A DNA stretch of 64,000 bases from Devosia limi DSM 17137. Lineage in GTDB: Bacteria; Pseudomonadota; Alphaproteobacteria; Rhizobiales; Devosiaceae. How positions within the stretch are numbered: the stretch's first letter is position 1; every line of letters starts with the position of its first letter. Shown in pieces: positions 8,220 to 17,341 of the stretch. Position numbers and translations under genes: made by a program. The stretch lies in assembly GCF_900128975.1 (NCBI RefSeq), contig NZ_FQVC01000007.1, forward strand, positions 1 to 64,000. The letters run 5' to 3'. The notes below the pieces were generated by a model. It searched no databases, had not been told where the DNA came from, and saw nothing but the letters and a program-made list of their open reading frames with translations.

Positions 8220-9082
8220 GCACGACAATCATGCCGGATCGCCGGCCGATCCTGTCGCATCCGAGCCTGTGGATCGGGCTGGGCGCGACCCTGATGTTTG
8301 CGCTGCTGGCGCTGGTGTCGCTGGTCTGGACCCCTTACCCGATTGCCGAAATCGATATTGCCCGCCGCTTTCTCGCGCCCAGCGCCGAGCATTGGCTGGG
8401 GACGGATAATCTGGGGCGCGATATGGCCTCGCTGATCATGGCCGGAACGCTGACCAGTTTTCTTGTCGCAGCGCTGGCCGTGGCGATTGGGGCCGGCATC
8501 GGTGTGCCACTGGGGCTGGCCGCGGCCGCGTGGGGCGGGCCGCTCGAATGGCTGGTGCTGCGCCTGACCGATTTCATCTTTGCCTTTCCGGCCATCATCG
8601 TTGCCATCCTGATCACATCGCTGTTCGGGCCAGGCGCGACCAATGCGATCATCGCCATCGGCATTTTCAACATTCCGGTGTTTGCCCGGGTGGCTCGTGG
8701 CGGGGCGCTGAGCATCAAGACGCTGGACTTCGTGGCAGCGGCGCGACTGGCAGGGCTGAGCAATGCCGGCATCGCCTATCGGCACCTGCTGCCCAATATC
8801 ATGAGCCTGATCATCGTGCAGGGCACCATCCAGCTCTCGCTGGGAATCCTGGCCGAGGCGGGGCTGAGCTATGTGGGACTGGGCACCCAGCCGCCGGCGA
8901 CAAGCCTTGGACTGATGTTGCGCGATGCGCAGGGAATCTTCCTGATCCACCCTTGGCTGACGCTGGTGCCGGGCGTGTGCATCGTGCTGATCGTCATTGC
9001 TTTGAACCTGGCCGGCGACGGCTTGCGGGACGCCATCGATCCGCGTCTCAAGGCCGTGGGGGCGCCCAATGTCGCTGCTTGA
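8216..9082 (+). CDS. Peptide/nickel-type ABC transporter permease 2 (DppC-like)
   Basis: 288 residues. I start it at the ATG at 8216, which overlaps the stop of the preceding permease; the same frame is open further upstream, but that part only overlaps the preceding gene. Visible family features: an N-terminal helix, the periplasmic motif HWLGTDNLGRDMASLIMAG (HxLGTDxxGRD) and the EAA loop AARLAGLSNAGIAYRHLLPN. About six membrane helices. The end overlaps the ATPase gene by 14 bp. It pairs with the DppB-like permease. Confidence 0.93.
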   Translation: MSTTIMPDRRPILSHPSLWIGLGATLMFALLALVSLVWTPYPIAEIDIARRFLAPSAEHWLGTDNLGRDMASLIMAGTLTSFLVAALAVAIGAGIGVPLGLAAAAWGGPLEWLVLRLTDFIFAFPAIIVAILITSLFGPGATNAIIAIGIFNIPVFARVARGGALSIKTLDFVAAARLAGLSNAGIAYRHLLPNIMSLIIVQGTIQLSLGILAEAGLSYVGLGTQPPATSLGLMLRDAQGIFLIHPWLTLVPGVCIVLIVIALNLAGDGLRDAIDPRLKAVGAPNVAA

Positions 9083-10628
9083 AGTTGTCGGCCTTTCGGT
9101 GCGCTTCGGTGCGACGGAGGCCGTCAGGGATGTGAGCTTTTCGCTGGAACGCGGCGAGCGGTTCGGCATTATCGGGGAGAGCGGCTCGGGCAAGACCCTG
9201 ACCGCGCTGGCGATCACCGGGCTATTGCCCGAAGGCGCATCGACAAGCGGCAGCATCCGCATTGATGGCGTTCCCCTGCCCGGCAGCGAGCGCGAGATGG
9301 CGCAACTGCGCGGCAAGCGTATCGGCATGGTGTTCCAGGAGCCGATGACGGCGCTCAATCCGCTGATGCGGATTTCCGACCAGATCGAAGAAGCCATCGT
9401 TCTGGGGCGCTCGGGCGGGTTTGCTCAGCTTGAAGTGCCCTATCTGCTCAAGGAAGTGGGGCTGGAGCTGCGGCATGGCGACCGCTTTGCGCACCAGCTA
9501 TCGGGCGGGCAGCGGCAGCGTGCGATGATCGCCATGGCGCTGGCCAGCCAGCCCGACATTCTGATTGCCGACGAACCGACTTCGGCGCTGGACCTGATCA
9601 CGCAGCGGCGGGTGCTCGACCTGATTGCCGAGATCTGTGCGCGGCGGCAGATGGCGCTGCTGTTTATCAGCCATGACCTCAAGGCAGTGGGGGCACTGTG
9701 CCATCGGGTGGCAGTGATGCATCGCGGCAAGTTGGTGGAAACCGGCAAGGCGAGCCAGGTCTTTGCCCAACCGCAGCAGGATTACACGCGCAAGCTGGTG
9801 ACCGCCTCGCGTTTTGAGGCACCGTCGCTGCAGCGGCCACCGATTGGCGGGCCGCTGCTGGAGGTCGATCAGGTCAGCCGAGACTATCATCACGCCAGCA
9901 TCTGGCCGTGGGGCGACAAGCCATTGCGGGCGGTCGATGGGGTGAGTTTTTCGGTGGCAACAGCGGAATGCGTGGCGCTGGTGGGGCCATCGGGCTGCGG
10001 CAAGACCACCTTGGCCAAGATCATTGTCGGGCTGGATAGCGCCACTTCCGGCCAGGTCAGACTGGCTGGCGCGCGCTATCGCGGCGCAGACCTGCCGCGC
10101 GAACGGCGACGCGATGTGTCGTTGGTGTTCCAAGACCCGTTTGGCAGCTTCAATCCACGCCTGACGCTGGAGCATTCGATTGGCGAGCCGCTGCGGCTGG
10201 AGCCGGGGCTGAGCCCACAGGCGCATGTCGACCGGCTGGTGGAATCCATCGAAGCGGTGGGGCTGGACGCGGACATGCTCAAGCGCTATCCGCACGAGTT
10301 TTCCGGCGGGCAGAGGCAGCGGTTGGCGATTGCCCGTGCGCTGGTGACGCGGCCGCGACTGCTGGTGCTGGACGAGCCGGTCTCAGCGCTCGACATGTCG
10401 GTGCGTGGCGAAGTGCTGGCCCTGCTGGCGCAATTGCAGGCCGAATTCGGGCTGACCTATCTGATCATCAGCCACGACCTCGACATGGTCAGCGCCGTGG
10501 CGGACCGGGTGATGGTGATGGAAGCGGGACGGATCGTGGAAACGGGACGACCGGATGAGATTTTCGCCAATCCGCAGCATCGGTTAACGCAGGAATTGAT
10601 GGCGGCGCGATTGCCGGAGGTCGGGTGA
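9069..10628 (+). CDS. Fused dual ABC ATPase of peptide-type importer (DppD-DppF-like)
   Basis: 519 residues with two nucleotide-binding domains in one chain. The first has Walker A GESGSGKT, signature LSGGQRQR and Walker B ILIADEPTSAL. The second, from about residue 260, has Walker A GPSGCGKT, signature FSGGQRQR and LLVLDEPVSAL. This replaces the separate DppD and DppF proteins of enterobacteria, a common arrangement in Hyphomicrobiales. Its ATG lies inside the end of the preceding permease, indicating translational coupling. It energises import by the operon 5613-10628. The palindromic repeat just downstream is a plausible end of the transcript. Confidence 0.93.
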   Translation: MSLLEVVGLSVRFGATEAVRDVSFSLERGERFGIIGESGSGKTLTALAITGLLPEGASTSGSIRIDGVPLPGSEREMAQLRGKRIGMVFQEPMTALNPLMRISDQIEEAIVLGRSGGFAQLEVPYLLKEVGLELRHGDRFAHQLSGGQRQRAMIAMALASQPDILIADEPTSALDLITQRRVLDLIAEICARRQMALLFISHDLKAVGALCHRVAVMHRGKLVETGKASQVFAQPQQDYTRKLVTASRFEAPSLQRPPIGGPLLEVDQVSRDYHHASIWPWGDKPLRAVDGVSFSVATAECVALVGPSGCGKTTLAKIIVGLDSATSGQVRLAGARYRGADLPRERRRDVSLVFQDPFGSFNPRLTLEHSIGEPLRLEPGLSPQAHVDRLVESIEAVGLDADMLKRYPHEFSGGQRQRLAIARALVTRPRLLVLDEPVSALDMSVRGEVLALLAQLQAEFGLTYLIISHDLDMVSAVADRVMVMEAGRIVETGRPDEIFANPQHRLTQELMAARLPEVG

Positions 10629-10668
10629 GGGGTTCGGAATCGTGGCCGGCGGCGGGAAATTTGTCGTC

Positions 10669-10760
10669 CCACGGAGTCATTCCCGCGCAGGCGGGAATCC
10701 ATTCTGCAGCGCCAGCCACATCAAGAATGGATTCCCGCCTGCGCGGGAATGACTCCGTGG
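10669..10760. repeat. perfect 37-bp inverted repeat, family B (ATTCCCGC type)
   Basis: Arms 10669-10705 and 10724-10760 are exact reverse complements over 37 bases with an 18-nt spacer. Each arm itself contains the smaller hairpin ATTCCCGC-4-GCGGGAAT. It lies between the convergent ends of the ABC ATPase gene (+) and the alpha-glucosidase gene (-). Single-arm relatives are at 21848-21874, 33537-33568 and 56411-56450. Confidence 0.92.
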
Positions 10761-10827
10761 AAGCTAAGCGTCTGGTGGCCCGGGATGCTGCTGGGAAGCG
10801 TTTCCTGCCAGGCCCGCCTCGACTGCC

Positions 10828-12501
10828 CTACCCCAGCTTGCCGATATAGGACCCAAACGGCTCCAAGTCGATTTCGCGGTCGATGGCGGCGGCGGTGACC
10901 CCGGGGCAGTCGATGCCGTGCGGCGTGAGCCCTGCGGGAATGGTGAATACCGCGGCGGCGGCGCCCATGTTGAAGACGCAGAGCAGGCGCTCGGGGCCAT
11001 GCGAGCGAATGAAGGCGAGGACGTCGCCGCTGGCGTCGACGAGCTCGATACTGCCCTTGGCCAATGCGGCGTGCCGGCGGCGGAAGGCGAGAAGCGCGCG
11101 GTAGAACTCAAGCACCGAGCCCTCGACCTCGTGCTGGGTGTCGACGGCATGTGTCAGGTGTTCGGCGGGGACCGGCAGCCAGGTTCGGTCGGCCGTAGAA
11201 AACGCGCCATTGCGGACATGTGCCTGCCAGACCATGGGGGTGCGGCAGCCGTCACGACCCTTGAATTCGGGCCAGAACTCGATGCCATAGGGATCGACCA
11301 GATCCGAGAAGGATAGCTCCGCTTCCTTGAGGCCCAGCTCTTCGCCCTGATACAGGCAGACCGAGCCGCGCATGGCGAGCAGCAGCGTGATGGCGAGGCG
11401 AGTGAAGGCGGCTTCCTGCCCATGGACAGCCCAGCGGCTGACATGGCGGACGACGTCGTGATTGGAGAAGGCCAGACAAACCCAGCCGTCTGGCGCCGCA
11501 GCCTCGGTGGCGGCGATCGACTTGCGGAAATGCTCGGCCGAAAACTCGCCGCCCAGATAATCGAAGGTATAGGCCATATGCAGGTGATCATCGCCCGAGG
11601 TGTATTGGGCCATGACTTCCAGCTGGTGCTGGCTGTCGCCGATTTCGCCGACCGTGGTCTTGCCGGGATATTCGTCCATCAGGGCGCGCAGGCGCTTGAG
11701 GAAGGCGAGGTTTTCCGGGCGGGACTTGTCGTAAAGATGTTCCTGGAAATTGTATGGGTTCACGGCAGGCGCGGTCGAGGCATTGAAATCCTCGGGGCGC
11801 ACCACGGGATTGTTCTCCAGGCCCAGCGAACAGAAGTAGAAATTGACTGTGTCGAGGCGGAAACCATCGACACCTCGCTCCAGCCAGAAGCGCATTTCGC
11901 CCAGCAGGGCCTCCTGCACATCGGGATTATGAAAGTTGAGGTCCGGTTGAGAGACGAGGAAATTGTGCAGGTAGTATTGCATGCGCCGGCTATCCCACGA
12001 CCAGGCGGACCCGCCGAAGATCGACAGCCAGTTATTGGGGGGTGTGCCATCGGGCTTGGGATCGGCCCAGACATACCAGTCGGACTTGGCATTGGTGCGT
12101 GACTGGCGCGATTCCGAGAACCAGGCGTGCCTATCGGAAGAATGCGAGATCACCTGATCGATGATCACCCTGAGGCCGAGCGAATGGGCCTTCTGTACCA
12201 AGTGATCGAAGTCCTCAAGCGTGCCGAAGCTGGGATCGATGTCGCGATAGTTGGAGACGTCGTAGCCGAAATCCTTCATCGGCGAGGTGAAGACCGGCGA
12301 CAGCCAGATGGCATCGACGCCCAGATCGGCAACATAATCAAGGCGGCTGGTAATGCCGACGAGATCGCCGACGCCATCGCCGTTCTGGTCCTGAAAGGAG
12401 CGTGGATAGATCTGGTAAATCACTGCGCCGCGCCACCAGTCCCGATCGATGGCAGGGTCGGCGACGGCTTTGGTTTCAGTCATCAACGGGCTGGCAGTCA
12501 T
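10828..12501 (-). CDS. GH13 alpha-glucosidase (copy 1)
   Basis: 557 residues from the ATG at 12501, preceded by GGAG at the right distance; a longer frame upstream has no family similarity. The N-terminus WWRGAVIYQIYPRSFQDQNG is typical of oligo-1,6-/alpha-glucosidases. GH13 catalytic motifs are present: DGFRLDTVN (nucleophile Asp), TVGEIGD (acid/base Glu) and FSNHDV (transition-state Asp). It should hydrolyse alpha-glucosides such as sucrose, maltose or trehalulose in the cytoplasm. It follows the beta-glucosidase gene by 150 bp on the same strand, so the two likely share the palindromic operator at 14032. It is paralogous to the gene at 21936-23582. Confidence 0.92.
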   Translation of the reverse strand: MTASPLMTETKAVADPAIDRDWWRGAVIYQIYPRSFQDQNGDGVGDLVGITSRLDYVADLGVDAIWLSPVFTSPMKDFGYDVSNYRDIDPSFGTLEDFDHLVQKAHSLGLRVIIDQVISHSSDRHAWFSESRQSRTNAKSDWYVWADPKPDGTPPNNWLSIFGGSAWSWDSRRMQYYLHNFLVSQPDLNFHNPDVQEALLGEMRFWLERGVDGFRLDTVNFYFCSLGLENNPVVRPEDFNASTAPAVNPYNFQEHLYDKSRPENLAFLKRLRALMDEYPGKTTVGEIGDSQHQLEVMAQYTSGDDHLHMAYTFDYLGGEFSAEHFRKSIAATEAAAPDGWVCLAFSNHDVVRHVSRWAVHGQEAAFTRLAITLLLAMRGSVCLYQGEELGLKEAELSFSDLVDPYGIEFWPEFKGRDGCRTPMVWQAHVRNGAFSTADRTWLPVPAEHLTHAVDTQHEVEGSVLEFYRALLAFRRRHAALAKGSIELVDASGDVLAFIRSHGPERLLCVFNMGAAAAVFTIPAGLTPHGIDCPGVTAAAIDREIDLEPFGSYIGKLG

Positions 12502-12653
12502 GGGCGATCTCCGGCGCTGGGCATGGTCAGTTAGCCCCGGCTGGCGGCCGGATGCAAGCAGGCCCGCTGAGCGGCGCATGTTGCGGGAGCTGCGCATGGC
12601 TTGCGGGCTGCGCCGGAATGACCCGGCAGCTGGGGGATTTCCGCGCGGAGCAA

Positions 12654-13970
12654 TCAGCGGGTGTTGTGCAGCATGCCCTGGAAGGCGCGGTAACTGGCCT
12701 TGGGGGTGCGCTGCTGGGTCTGGTAATCGACATGGACCAGACCGAAGCGCTTGTTGTAGCCCTCGGCCCATTCGTAATTGTCGAGCAGCGACCAGGCGAA
12801 ATAGCCCCTGACATCGGCGCCCTGGGCGCGGGCGGCGAGCACGGCTTTGAGGTGTTCCTCGTAGTAGCTGACGCGGCGCGGATCGGCCTCGCCTTCGACC
12901 TCGGCCATGCCGTTCTCGGTGATGTAGAGCGGGATCCTGGTGTAGTCGGTGGAGACACGCACCAGGAGGTCGGTCAGTCCCTGGGGATAGATTTCCCAGC
13001 CCATTTCGGTCTTTTCGAGCTGACCCTGAACCTGTTCGATGGGGAAGCCGATGCGGGAGGGCGCCGATTTGTAGAGACCGCGGGTGTAATAATTGATCCC
13101 CAGCCAATCGAGCGGGCGCGAGACGATCTCCATGTCCCGCTCATAGCCCTCGGGCAGATAGGCGGCGAGCGGGGTGGTCAGGTCCTCGGGATATTTGCCC
13201 TTGAGCACGCCATCGAGATACCAGCGATTGAACATTGCATCGCCCAGATTGGTGGCGGCAATGTCTTCGGGGGTGTCGGTGGCCGGCTCGGACTTTTCCA
13301 GATTGAGCACGATGCCGAGGTTTTTGACGCCTTCGGCGCGCAGCGCATCAATTGCTGTGCCGTGGGCGAGCAGGACGTGGTGCATGGCGCGGGCCGTGGC
13401 GCGGATGTCGCGATAGCCGGGTGCGTGGACGCCGAGGAAGTGGCTGAGGAAGGCGACGCACCAGGGCTCGTTGATGGTGGCGGTGGCATGCAGGCGATTG
13501 CCGAACCTGTCGCCGATCAGGCTGGCATAGTCGCCCAGCCAGCCAGCGATATCGCGGTTCATCCAGCCGCCCTTGTCCTGCAGGGCGGAGGGCAGATCCC
13601 AGTGATAGAGCGTGGCATAGGGCTTGAGGCCGCGCTCGAGCATGCCGTCGATCAGGCGGTCATAGAAATCGAGGCCGGATTGGTTGATGGCGCCGGTGCC
13701 TTCGGGGATCAGGCGGGGCCAGGCGAAGGAGAAACGATAGGCGTCGAAGCCGCCATCGCGGATCAGGTCGAGGTCTTCGGCCCAGCGCTCATAGTGATCG
13801 CAGGCATTGAGGCCGGTATCGCCGTTGTGGACATTGCCGGGGGTGGCGGAGAAGCTATCCCAGATCGAGGAGCCGCGTCCGTCTTTTTGGCCGCCTTCGA
13901 TCTGATAGGCGGCCGTGGCGACGCCGAAGACGAAATCGGGACCAAAATCCTTGCGATCGATGGAAAACAT
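12654..13970 (-). CDS. GH1 beta-glucosidase
   Basis: 438 residues from the ATG at 13970, which has a strong GAGGAG eight bases upstream; this decides the start over longer frames. The opening FGPDFVFGVATAAYQIEGG is the GH1 N-terminal signature. Catalytic glutamates lie in TINEPWC (acid/base) and YITENGM (nucleophile). No signal peptide, so it acts in the cytoplasm on imported beta-glucosides such as cellobiose, releasing glucose. First gene of a probable two-gene glycosidase operon with the alpha-glucosidase. An 18-bp perfect palindrome 62 bases upstream of the start suggests control by a LacI-family repressor; no such regulator is encoded in the window. Confidence 0.92.
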   Translation of the reverse strand: MFSIDRKDFGPDFVFGVATAAYQIEGGQKDGRGSSIWDSFSATPGNVHNGDTGLNACDHYERWAEDLDLIRDGGFDAYRFSFAWPRLIPEGTGAINQSGLDFYDRLIDGMLERGLKPYATLYHWDLPSALQDKGGWMNRDIAGWLGDYASLIGDRFGNRLHATATINEPWCVAFLSHFLGVHAPGYRDIRATARAMHHVLLAHGTAIDALRAEGVKNLGIVLNLEKSEPATDTPEDIAATNLGDAMFNRWYLDGVLKGKYPEDLTTPLAAYLPEGYERDMEIVSRPLDWLGINYYTRGLYKSAPSRIGFPIEQVQGQLEKTEMGWEIYPQGLTDLLVRVSTDYTRIPLYITENGMAEVEGEADPRRVSYYEEHLKAVLAARAQGADVRGYFAWSLLDNYEWAEGYNKRFGLVHVDYQTQQRTPKASYRAFQGMLHNTR

Positions 13971-14031
13971 GCGGGCTCCTCTGGCGGCGATTGATCGCGC
14001 GTTCAAAGCCGAATAGCGTAGGAAATGCGTT

Positions 14032-14049
14032 TATGCAATCGATTGCATA
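14032..14049. promoter_or_regulatory. 18-bp perfect palindromic operator (LacI-type)
   Basis: TATGCAATCGATTGCATA is an uninterrupted perfect palindrome with a central CG flanked by AT steps, the form of LacI-family sugar repressor sites. It sits in the 120-bp gap upstream of the beta-glucosidase start at 13970 and downstream of the mrp gene's end, so it most likely controls the glycosidase pair. No LacI-type gene is nearby. Confidence 0.7.
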
Positions 14050-14090
14050 GCAGATATTGCCGGTGCTGCCGGCGCGGCGCAGGGACGATC

Positions 14091-15167
14091 CTAGGCGCGC
14101 AGAGCGGGGGTGGCGGCGAGGATGTTGCGGACGATGGCGCGGAAGGCCTCGGCCTCGGGGCCGGTCGGATCGGAGACCACCGGCGGCTGGCCGCTATCGG
14201 AATTCTCGCGGATCGACATAACCAGCGGCACGGCACCAAGGAAGGGCATATCCAAGCTCGCAGCGGCGGCTTCGGCGCCACCGGAGCCGAAAATGTCGTA
14301 GCGGGTGCCGGTATCGGGGGCGATGAAATAGCTCATGTTTTCAACGAGGCCGAGCAGCGGCACGTTGAGGCGGCGCAGCATGTCGATGGCCTTCTTGGCA
14401 TCGATCAGCGCCAGTTCCTGCGGCGTGGAAACGATGACGACGCCATCGACTTCAGCCTGCTGGAACAGCGAGATGTGGATATCGCCGGTGCCGGGCGGCA
14501 AATCGACAACGAGAATATCGAGCCCGCCCCAATCGGTTTCGCGCAGCAATTGACGCAGGGCCGAGGTCGCCATCGGGCCGCGCCAGACCACGGCCTGATC
14601 GGGATTGAGCATGGAGCCGATCGACATGGCCTTGAGGCCAAAGGCGGTGTGGGGCGAGAAGATGCCATCCTCGCGGACGGCGGGCTTACCTTCGATGCCG
14701 AGCAGCTTGGGAATGGAGGGACCGTAGAGATCGGCATCGAGCACGCCGACGCGCAGACCTTCGGCCTGCAATGCCAGGGCGATATTGACCGCAGTGGTGG
14801 ACTTGCCGACGCCACCCTTGCCGGAGCCGACGGCGATGATGCGCTTGACGCCGGGGACCGGGGTTTTGGGCGCGGGACCGGGACGGCCCTGCGCGGCAGC
14901 CTGGCCGGTGGCCGGCGCCTTGTCGGATGTCAGCGACACCATGATCTTGCGGCCGGGAGCAGCAGCCTGCGCGGCCTGCTGGGCGGCTTCACGGGCAGGA
15001 CCGAAAGCGGCCTCCATGCCCGGCGCGACCGCAATGGCGAAGGCGACGGCATGGGTGGTGATGATGATTTCGGACAGTCCGGCATAACCGGACAGCGCGC
15101 CGCCGCCGGGAATTTCGACAGCGTCGAGCGCGGATTTGATCGAAGCGGCGAGTTCGGTATCGGCCAT
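14091..15167 (-). CDS. apbC: Mrp/ApbC-family iron-sulfur cluster carrier ATPase
   Basis: 358 residues. An N-terminal DUF59-like domain (about 1-90) and an Ala/Pro-rich linker precede the deviant Walker A GSGKGGVGKST of the Mrp/MinD class, then MSIGSML, VVDLPPGTGDIHISLFQQ and ENMSYFIAPDTGTRYDIFGSGG. In enterobacterial ApbC the last stretch carries CPxC, which binds the bridging Fe-S cluster. Here it is APDT, so both cysteines are absent, a state I recall from other alphaproteobacterial Mrp proteins. It probably still assists Fe-S cluster delivery in the cytoplasm, but cluster binding cannot be assumed. The start at 15167 fits the conserved N-terminus; its ribosome-binding site is weak. Alternative symbol: mrp. 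Confidence 0.9.
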   Translation of the reverse strand: MADTELAASIKSALDAVEIPGGGALSGYAGLSEIIITTHAVAFAIAVAPGMEAAFGPAREAAQQAAQAAAPGRKIMVSLTSDKAPATGQAAAQGRPGPAPKTPVPGVKRIIAVGSGKGGVGKSTTAVNIALALQAEGLRVGVLDADLYGPSIPKLLGIEGKPAVREDGIFSPHTAFGLKAMSIGSMLNPDQAVVWRGPMATSALRQLLRETDWGGLDILVVDLPPGTGDIHISLFQQAEVDGVVIVSTPQELALIDAKKAIDMLRRLNVPLLGLVENMSYFIAPDTGTRYDIFGSGGAEAAAASLDMPFLGAVPLVMSIRENSDSGQPPVVSDPTGPEAEAFRAIVRNILAATPALRA

Positions 15168-15210
15168 GGGGGTCTTTCAGTGGGGCGCTCTGGCCAAGCT
15201 ACCCACCGCG

Positions 15211-15283
15211 TCATTCCGGCGTAAGCCGGAATCCAGTTTGCTTGACCAGACCCGAAACTGGACCCCGGCTTTCGCCGGGGTGA
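15211..15283. repeat. palindromic repeat, family C (ACTGGAnCCCGGC type), complete copy
   Basis: Left part 15211-15239 and right part 15255-15283 are imperfect reverse complements, each with its own hairpin (CCGG-CGTAAG-CCGG on the left, CCCCGGCTTTCGCCGGGG on the right). It lies between the transaldolase gene and mrp, upstream of mrp. Single-arm relatives of the right half are at 35451-35480 and 52481-52509. Confidence 0.8.
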
Positions 15284-15313
15284 CATCGCTTTGGTAGACG
15301 GCTCGCCTGATCC

Positions 15314-15967
15314 TTAGAGAATCGACTGGCCGGTAGCCTTCCAGTCCTTCAGGAAGCCTTCGATACCAGCATTGGTCAGCGGGTGATCGGCAAGCTTGCG
15401 GATGACGGCAGGCGGGATGGTGGCAACGTCGGCTCCAGCCAGCGCGACCTGGGTCACGTGGTTGGCAGAACGGATCGAAGCGGCCAGAATCTGCGTGTCG
15501 AAAGCATAATTGTCATAGATGACGCGGATGTTTTCGATCAGCTCGACGCCGTCGAGATTGATGTCATCCAGACGACCCAGGAACGGCGAGATATAGGTCG
15601 CGCCGACCTTGGCAGCCAGGAGTGCCTGATTGGCCGAGAAGCACAGCGTGACATTGGTCTTGATACCCTTGTCATGGAAGTACTTGGTGGCCTTGAGGCC
15701 ATTGAGCGTCAGCGGCAGCTTGATGACGACATTGTCGGCGATCTTGGCGAGGTGTTCGCCCTCGGCGACCATGCCCTCATATTCGAGCGAAGCCACTTCA
15801 GCCGAAACCGGGCCGGGAACGATGCCGCAGATTTCCTTGATCACTTCCTTGAAATCGCGGCCCGACTTGGCGATCAGCGACGGATTGGTGGTGACACCAT
15901 CCAGAAGCCCGGTTTCCTGCAGTTCACGGATATCCTTGATTTCCGCGGTATCGACAAAGAACTTCAT
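15314..15967 (-). CDS. tal: Transaldolase (short, fructose-6-phosphate-aldolase-like)
   Basis: 217 residues, the length of the short TalC/Fsa-like transaldolases. It begins [16 protein letters not shown] with [16 protein letters not shown], the family signature. The Schiff-base lysine lies in [11 protein letters not shown]. It interconverts pentose-phosphate pathway sugars in the cytoplasm. The ATG at 15967 follows GGAGGGA, a strong site. It stands alone on the minus strand between mrp and the aminotransferase gene, with a palindromic repeat downstream. Whether it is a true transaldolase or an Fsa aldolase needs the diagnostic active-site aromatic residue, which I did not resolve; transaldolase is the likelier call for this order. 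Confidence 0.9.
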   Translation of the reverse strand: MKFFVDTAEIKDIRELQETGLLDGVTTNPSLIAKSGRDFKEVIKEICGIVPGPVSAEVASLEYEGMVAEGEHLAKIADNVVIKLPLTLNGLKATKYFHDKGIKTNVTLCFSANQALLAAKVGATYISPFLGRLDDINLDGVELIENIRVIYDNYAFDTQILAASIRSANHVTQVALAGADVATIPPAVIRKLADHPLTNAGIEGFLKDWKATGQSIL

Positions 15968-16055
15968 CGTTCCCTCCTAAAAATGCGTTCTATTCGAAGC
16001 CATTGGCCAAGATGTAGCACGGCGTGTCCGGGCCGCAAGGCGCTTTGGCTTGAGG

Positions 16056-17240
16056 TTATTTCGTCGCTGCGAGCATTGCCTCGGCCAGGTCGCCGATGCG
16101 GTCTTCGGGAATGCCGGCGACGTTGATGCGGCTGTCACCAATCATATAGATACCGTTCGCGGCTTTTAAATGCTCGACGGTCTCATTTGGCAGACCCAGC
16201 AGCGAGAACATGCCCCGATGGGCGGCGATGAAGTCGAAGTCCTTGGAATTTGACCGCTGGCGGATGGCTTCGCTGAGCTTTTCGCGCAGGCGGATCATGC
16301 GGCCGCGCATGGCGTTGAGCTCGGCTTCCCACTCGGCGCGCAATTCCTTGTCCTCGAGGATGGTGCGGATGATTTCCGCGCCATGATCGGGGGGCTGGCT
16401 ATAGCTGGAGCGGATGACATTGAGCATCTGCGAGTTGACGATATCGGCCGAGGCCTCGTCGCGGGCCAGGATGATGGCAGCACCGATGCGTTCGCGGTAG
16501 AGGCCGAAATTCTTCGAGCCCGAGAAGGCGACCAGAGCTTCGGGCACTGCTGCCAGCAGCTTGCGGGTGCCATAGGCGTCTTCGAGCAGGCCATCGCCAA
16601 AGCCGAGATAGGCCAGATCGATGAAGGGCAGCGCCCCGGTGCGGGCGAAGCTGGCGGCAACCTGGTCCCACTGTTCATTGGTGAGGTTGGCACCGGTCGG
16701 ATTATGACAGCAGCCGTGGAGCAACACGACATCGTCCTTGCCCAGCTTATCCAGCGTGGCGAGCATGTCGGCGAACTTCACACCGCGCGTTTCGGTGTCG
16801 AAATAGGGATAGGTCTTGACCGTCAGCCCGGCATTTTCAGCGATGGGCATATGGTTGGGCCAGGTCGGATCGGACACCCAGATGGTGGCCCCGGGACGGG
16901 CACGATTGACCAGCTGCATCAGCACCCAGAGCGAGCCAGTGCCGCCGGGGGCCTGGGCGATGCGGACGCGCTTGCGATCGACGGCATCGGCCAGGACCAG
17001 ATCGAGCACGGCACTACCGAAGCCCTTATTGCCGGCGATGCCGAGATAGGTCTTGGTTTTTTCATTGGCGAGGATGCGTTCCTCGGCCTTGCGCACCGCG
17101 GACATGACAGCGGTCACGCCCTTTTCGTCTTTGTAAACACCGACACCAAGGTCAATCTTGGTGGGACGCGGGTCGGCCGCGTATTCGCCCATGAGCGCCA
17201 GGATCTTGTCGCCGGGGGCCTTGGAGAGAGTCTCGAACAT
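16056..17240 (-). CDS. Class I aromatic/aspartate aminotransferase
   Basis: 394 residues, the size of TyrB/AspC enzymes. The N-terminus (FETLSKAPGDKILALMGEYAADPRPTKIDLGVGVYKDEKG), the segment LLHGCCHNPTGANLTNEQW and the PLP-lysine context FSGSKNFGLYRERIGA place it in the aspartate/aromatic aminotransferase Ia subgroup. It transfers amino groups between aspartate or aromatic amino acids and 2-oxoglutarate in the cytoplasm. TyrB-type versus AspC-type specificity cannot be decided from sequence. It is a single gene, upstream of tal and downstream of the ETF genes on the same strand, with gaps of 88 and 101 bp. Confidence 0.92.
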   Translation of the reverse strand: MFETLSKAPGDKILALMGEYAADPRPTKIDLGVGVYKDEKGVTAVMSAVRKAEERILANEKTKTYLGIAGNKGFGSAVLDLVLADAVDRKRVRIAQAPGGTGSLWVLMQLVNRARPGATIWVSDPTWPNHMPIAENAGLTVKTYPYFDTETRGVKFADMLATLDKLGKDDVVLLHGCCHNPTGANLTNEQWDQVAASFARTGALPFIDLAYLGFGDGLLEDAYGTRKLLAAVPEALVAFSGSKNFGLYRERIGAAIILARDEASADIVNSQMLNVIRSSYSQPPDHGAEIIRTILEDKELRAEWEAELNAMRGRMIRLREKLSEAIRQRSNSKDFDFIAAHRGMFSLLGLPNETVEHLKAANGIYMIGDSRINVAGIPEDRIGDLAEAMLAATK

Positions 17241-17341
17241 TTTTGGAGTCGTTCCGGTGGGAAGGCGCAGCCTTTATAGGCGGCGGGGCGGGATTTGCAA
17301 TCTATGAGAAGTCCGCAGGCTGACTCAATGCGGCCTTCTGA

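Noticed and set aside
8174..9397. 407-codon minus-strand frame across permease and ATPase genes
   Set aside because: Low-complexity translation antisense to two clear ABC genes.
12402..13994. 530-codon plus-strand frame opposite the beta-glucosidase
   Set aside because: Opposite strand has full GH1 motifs, ribosome site and operator; the plus-strand product is Gly/Ala/Val-rich without a family.
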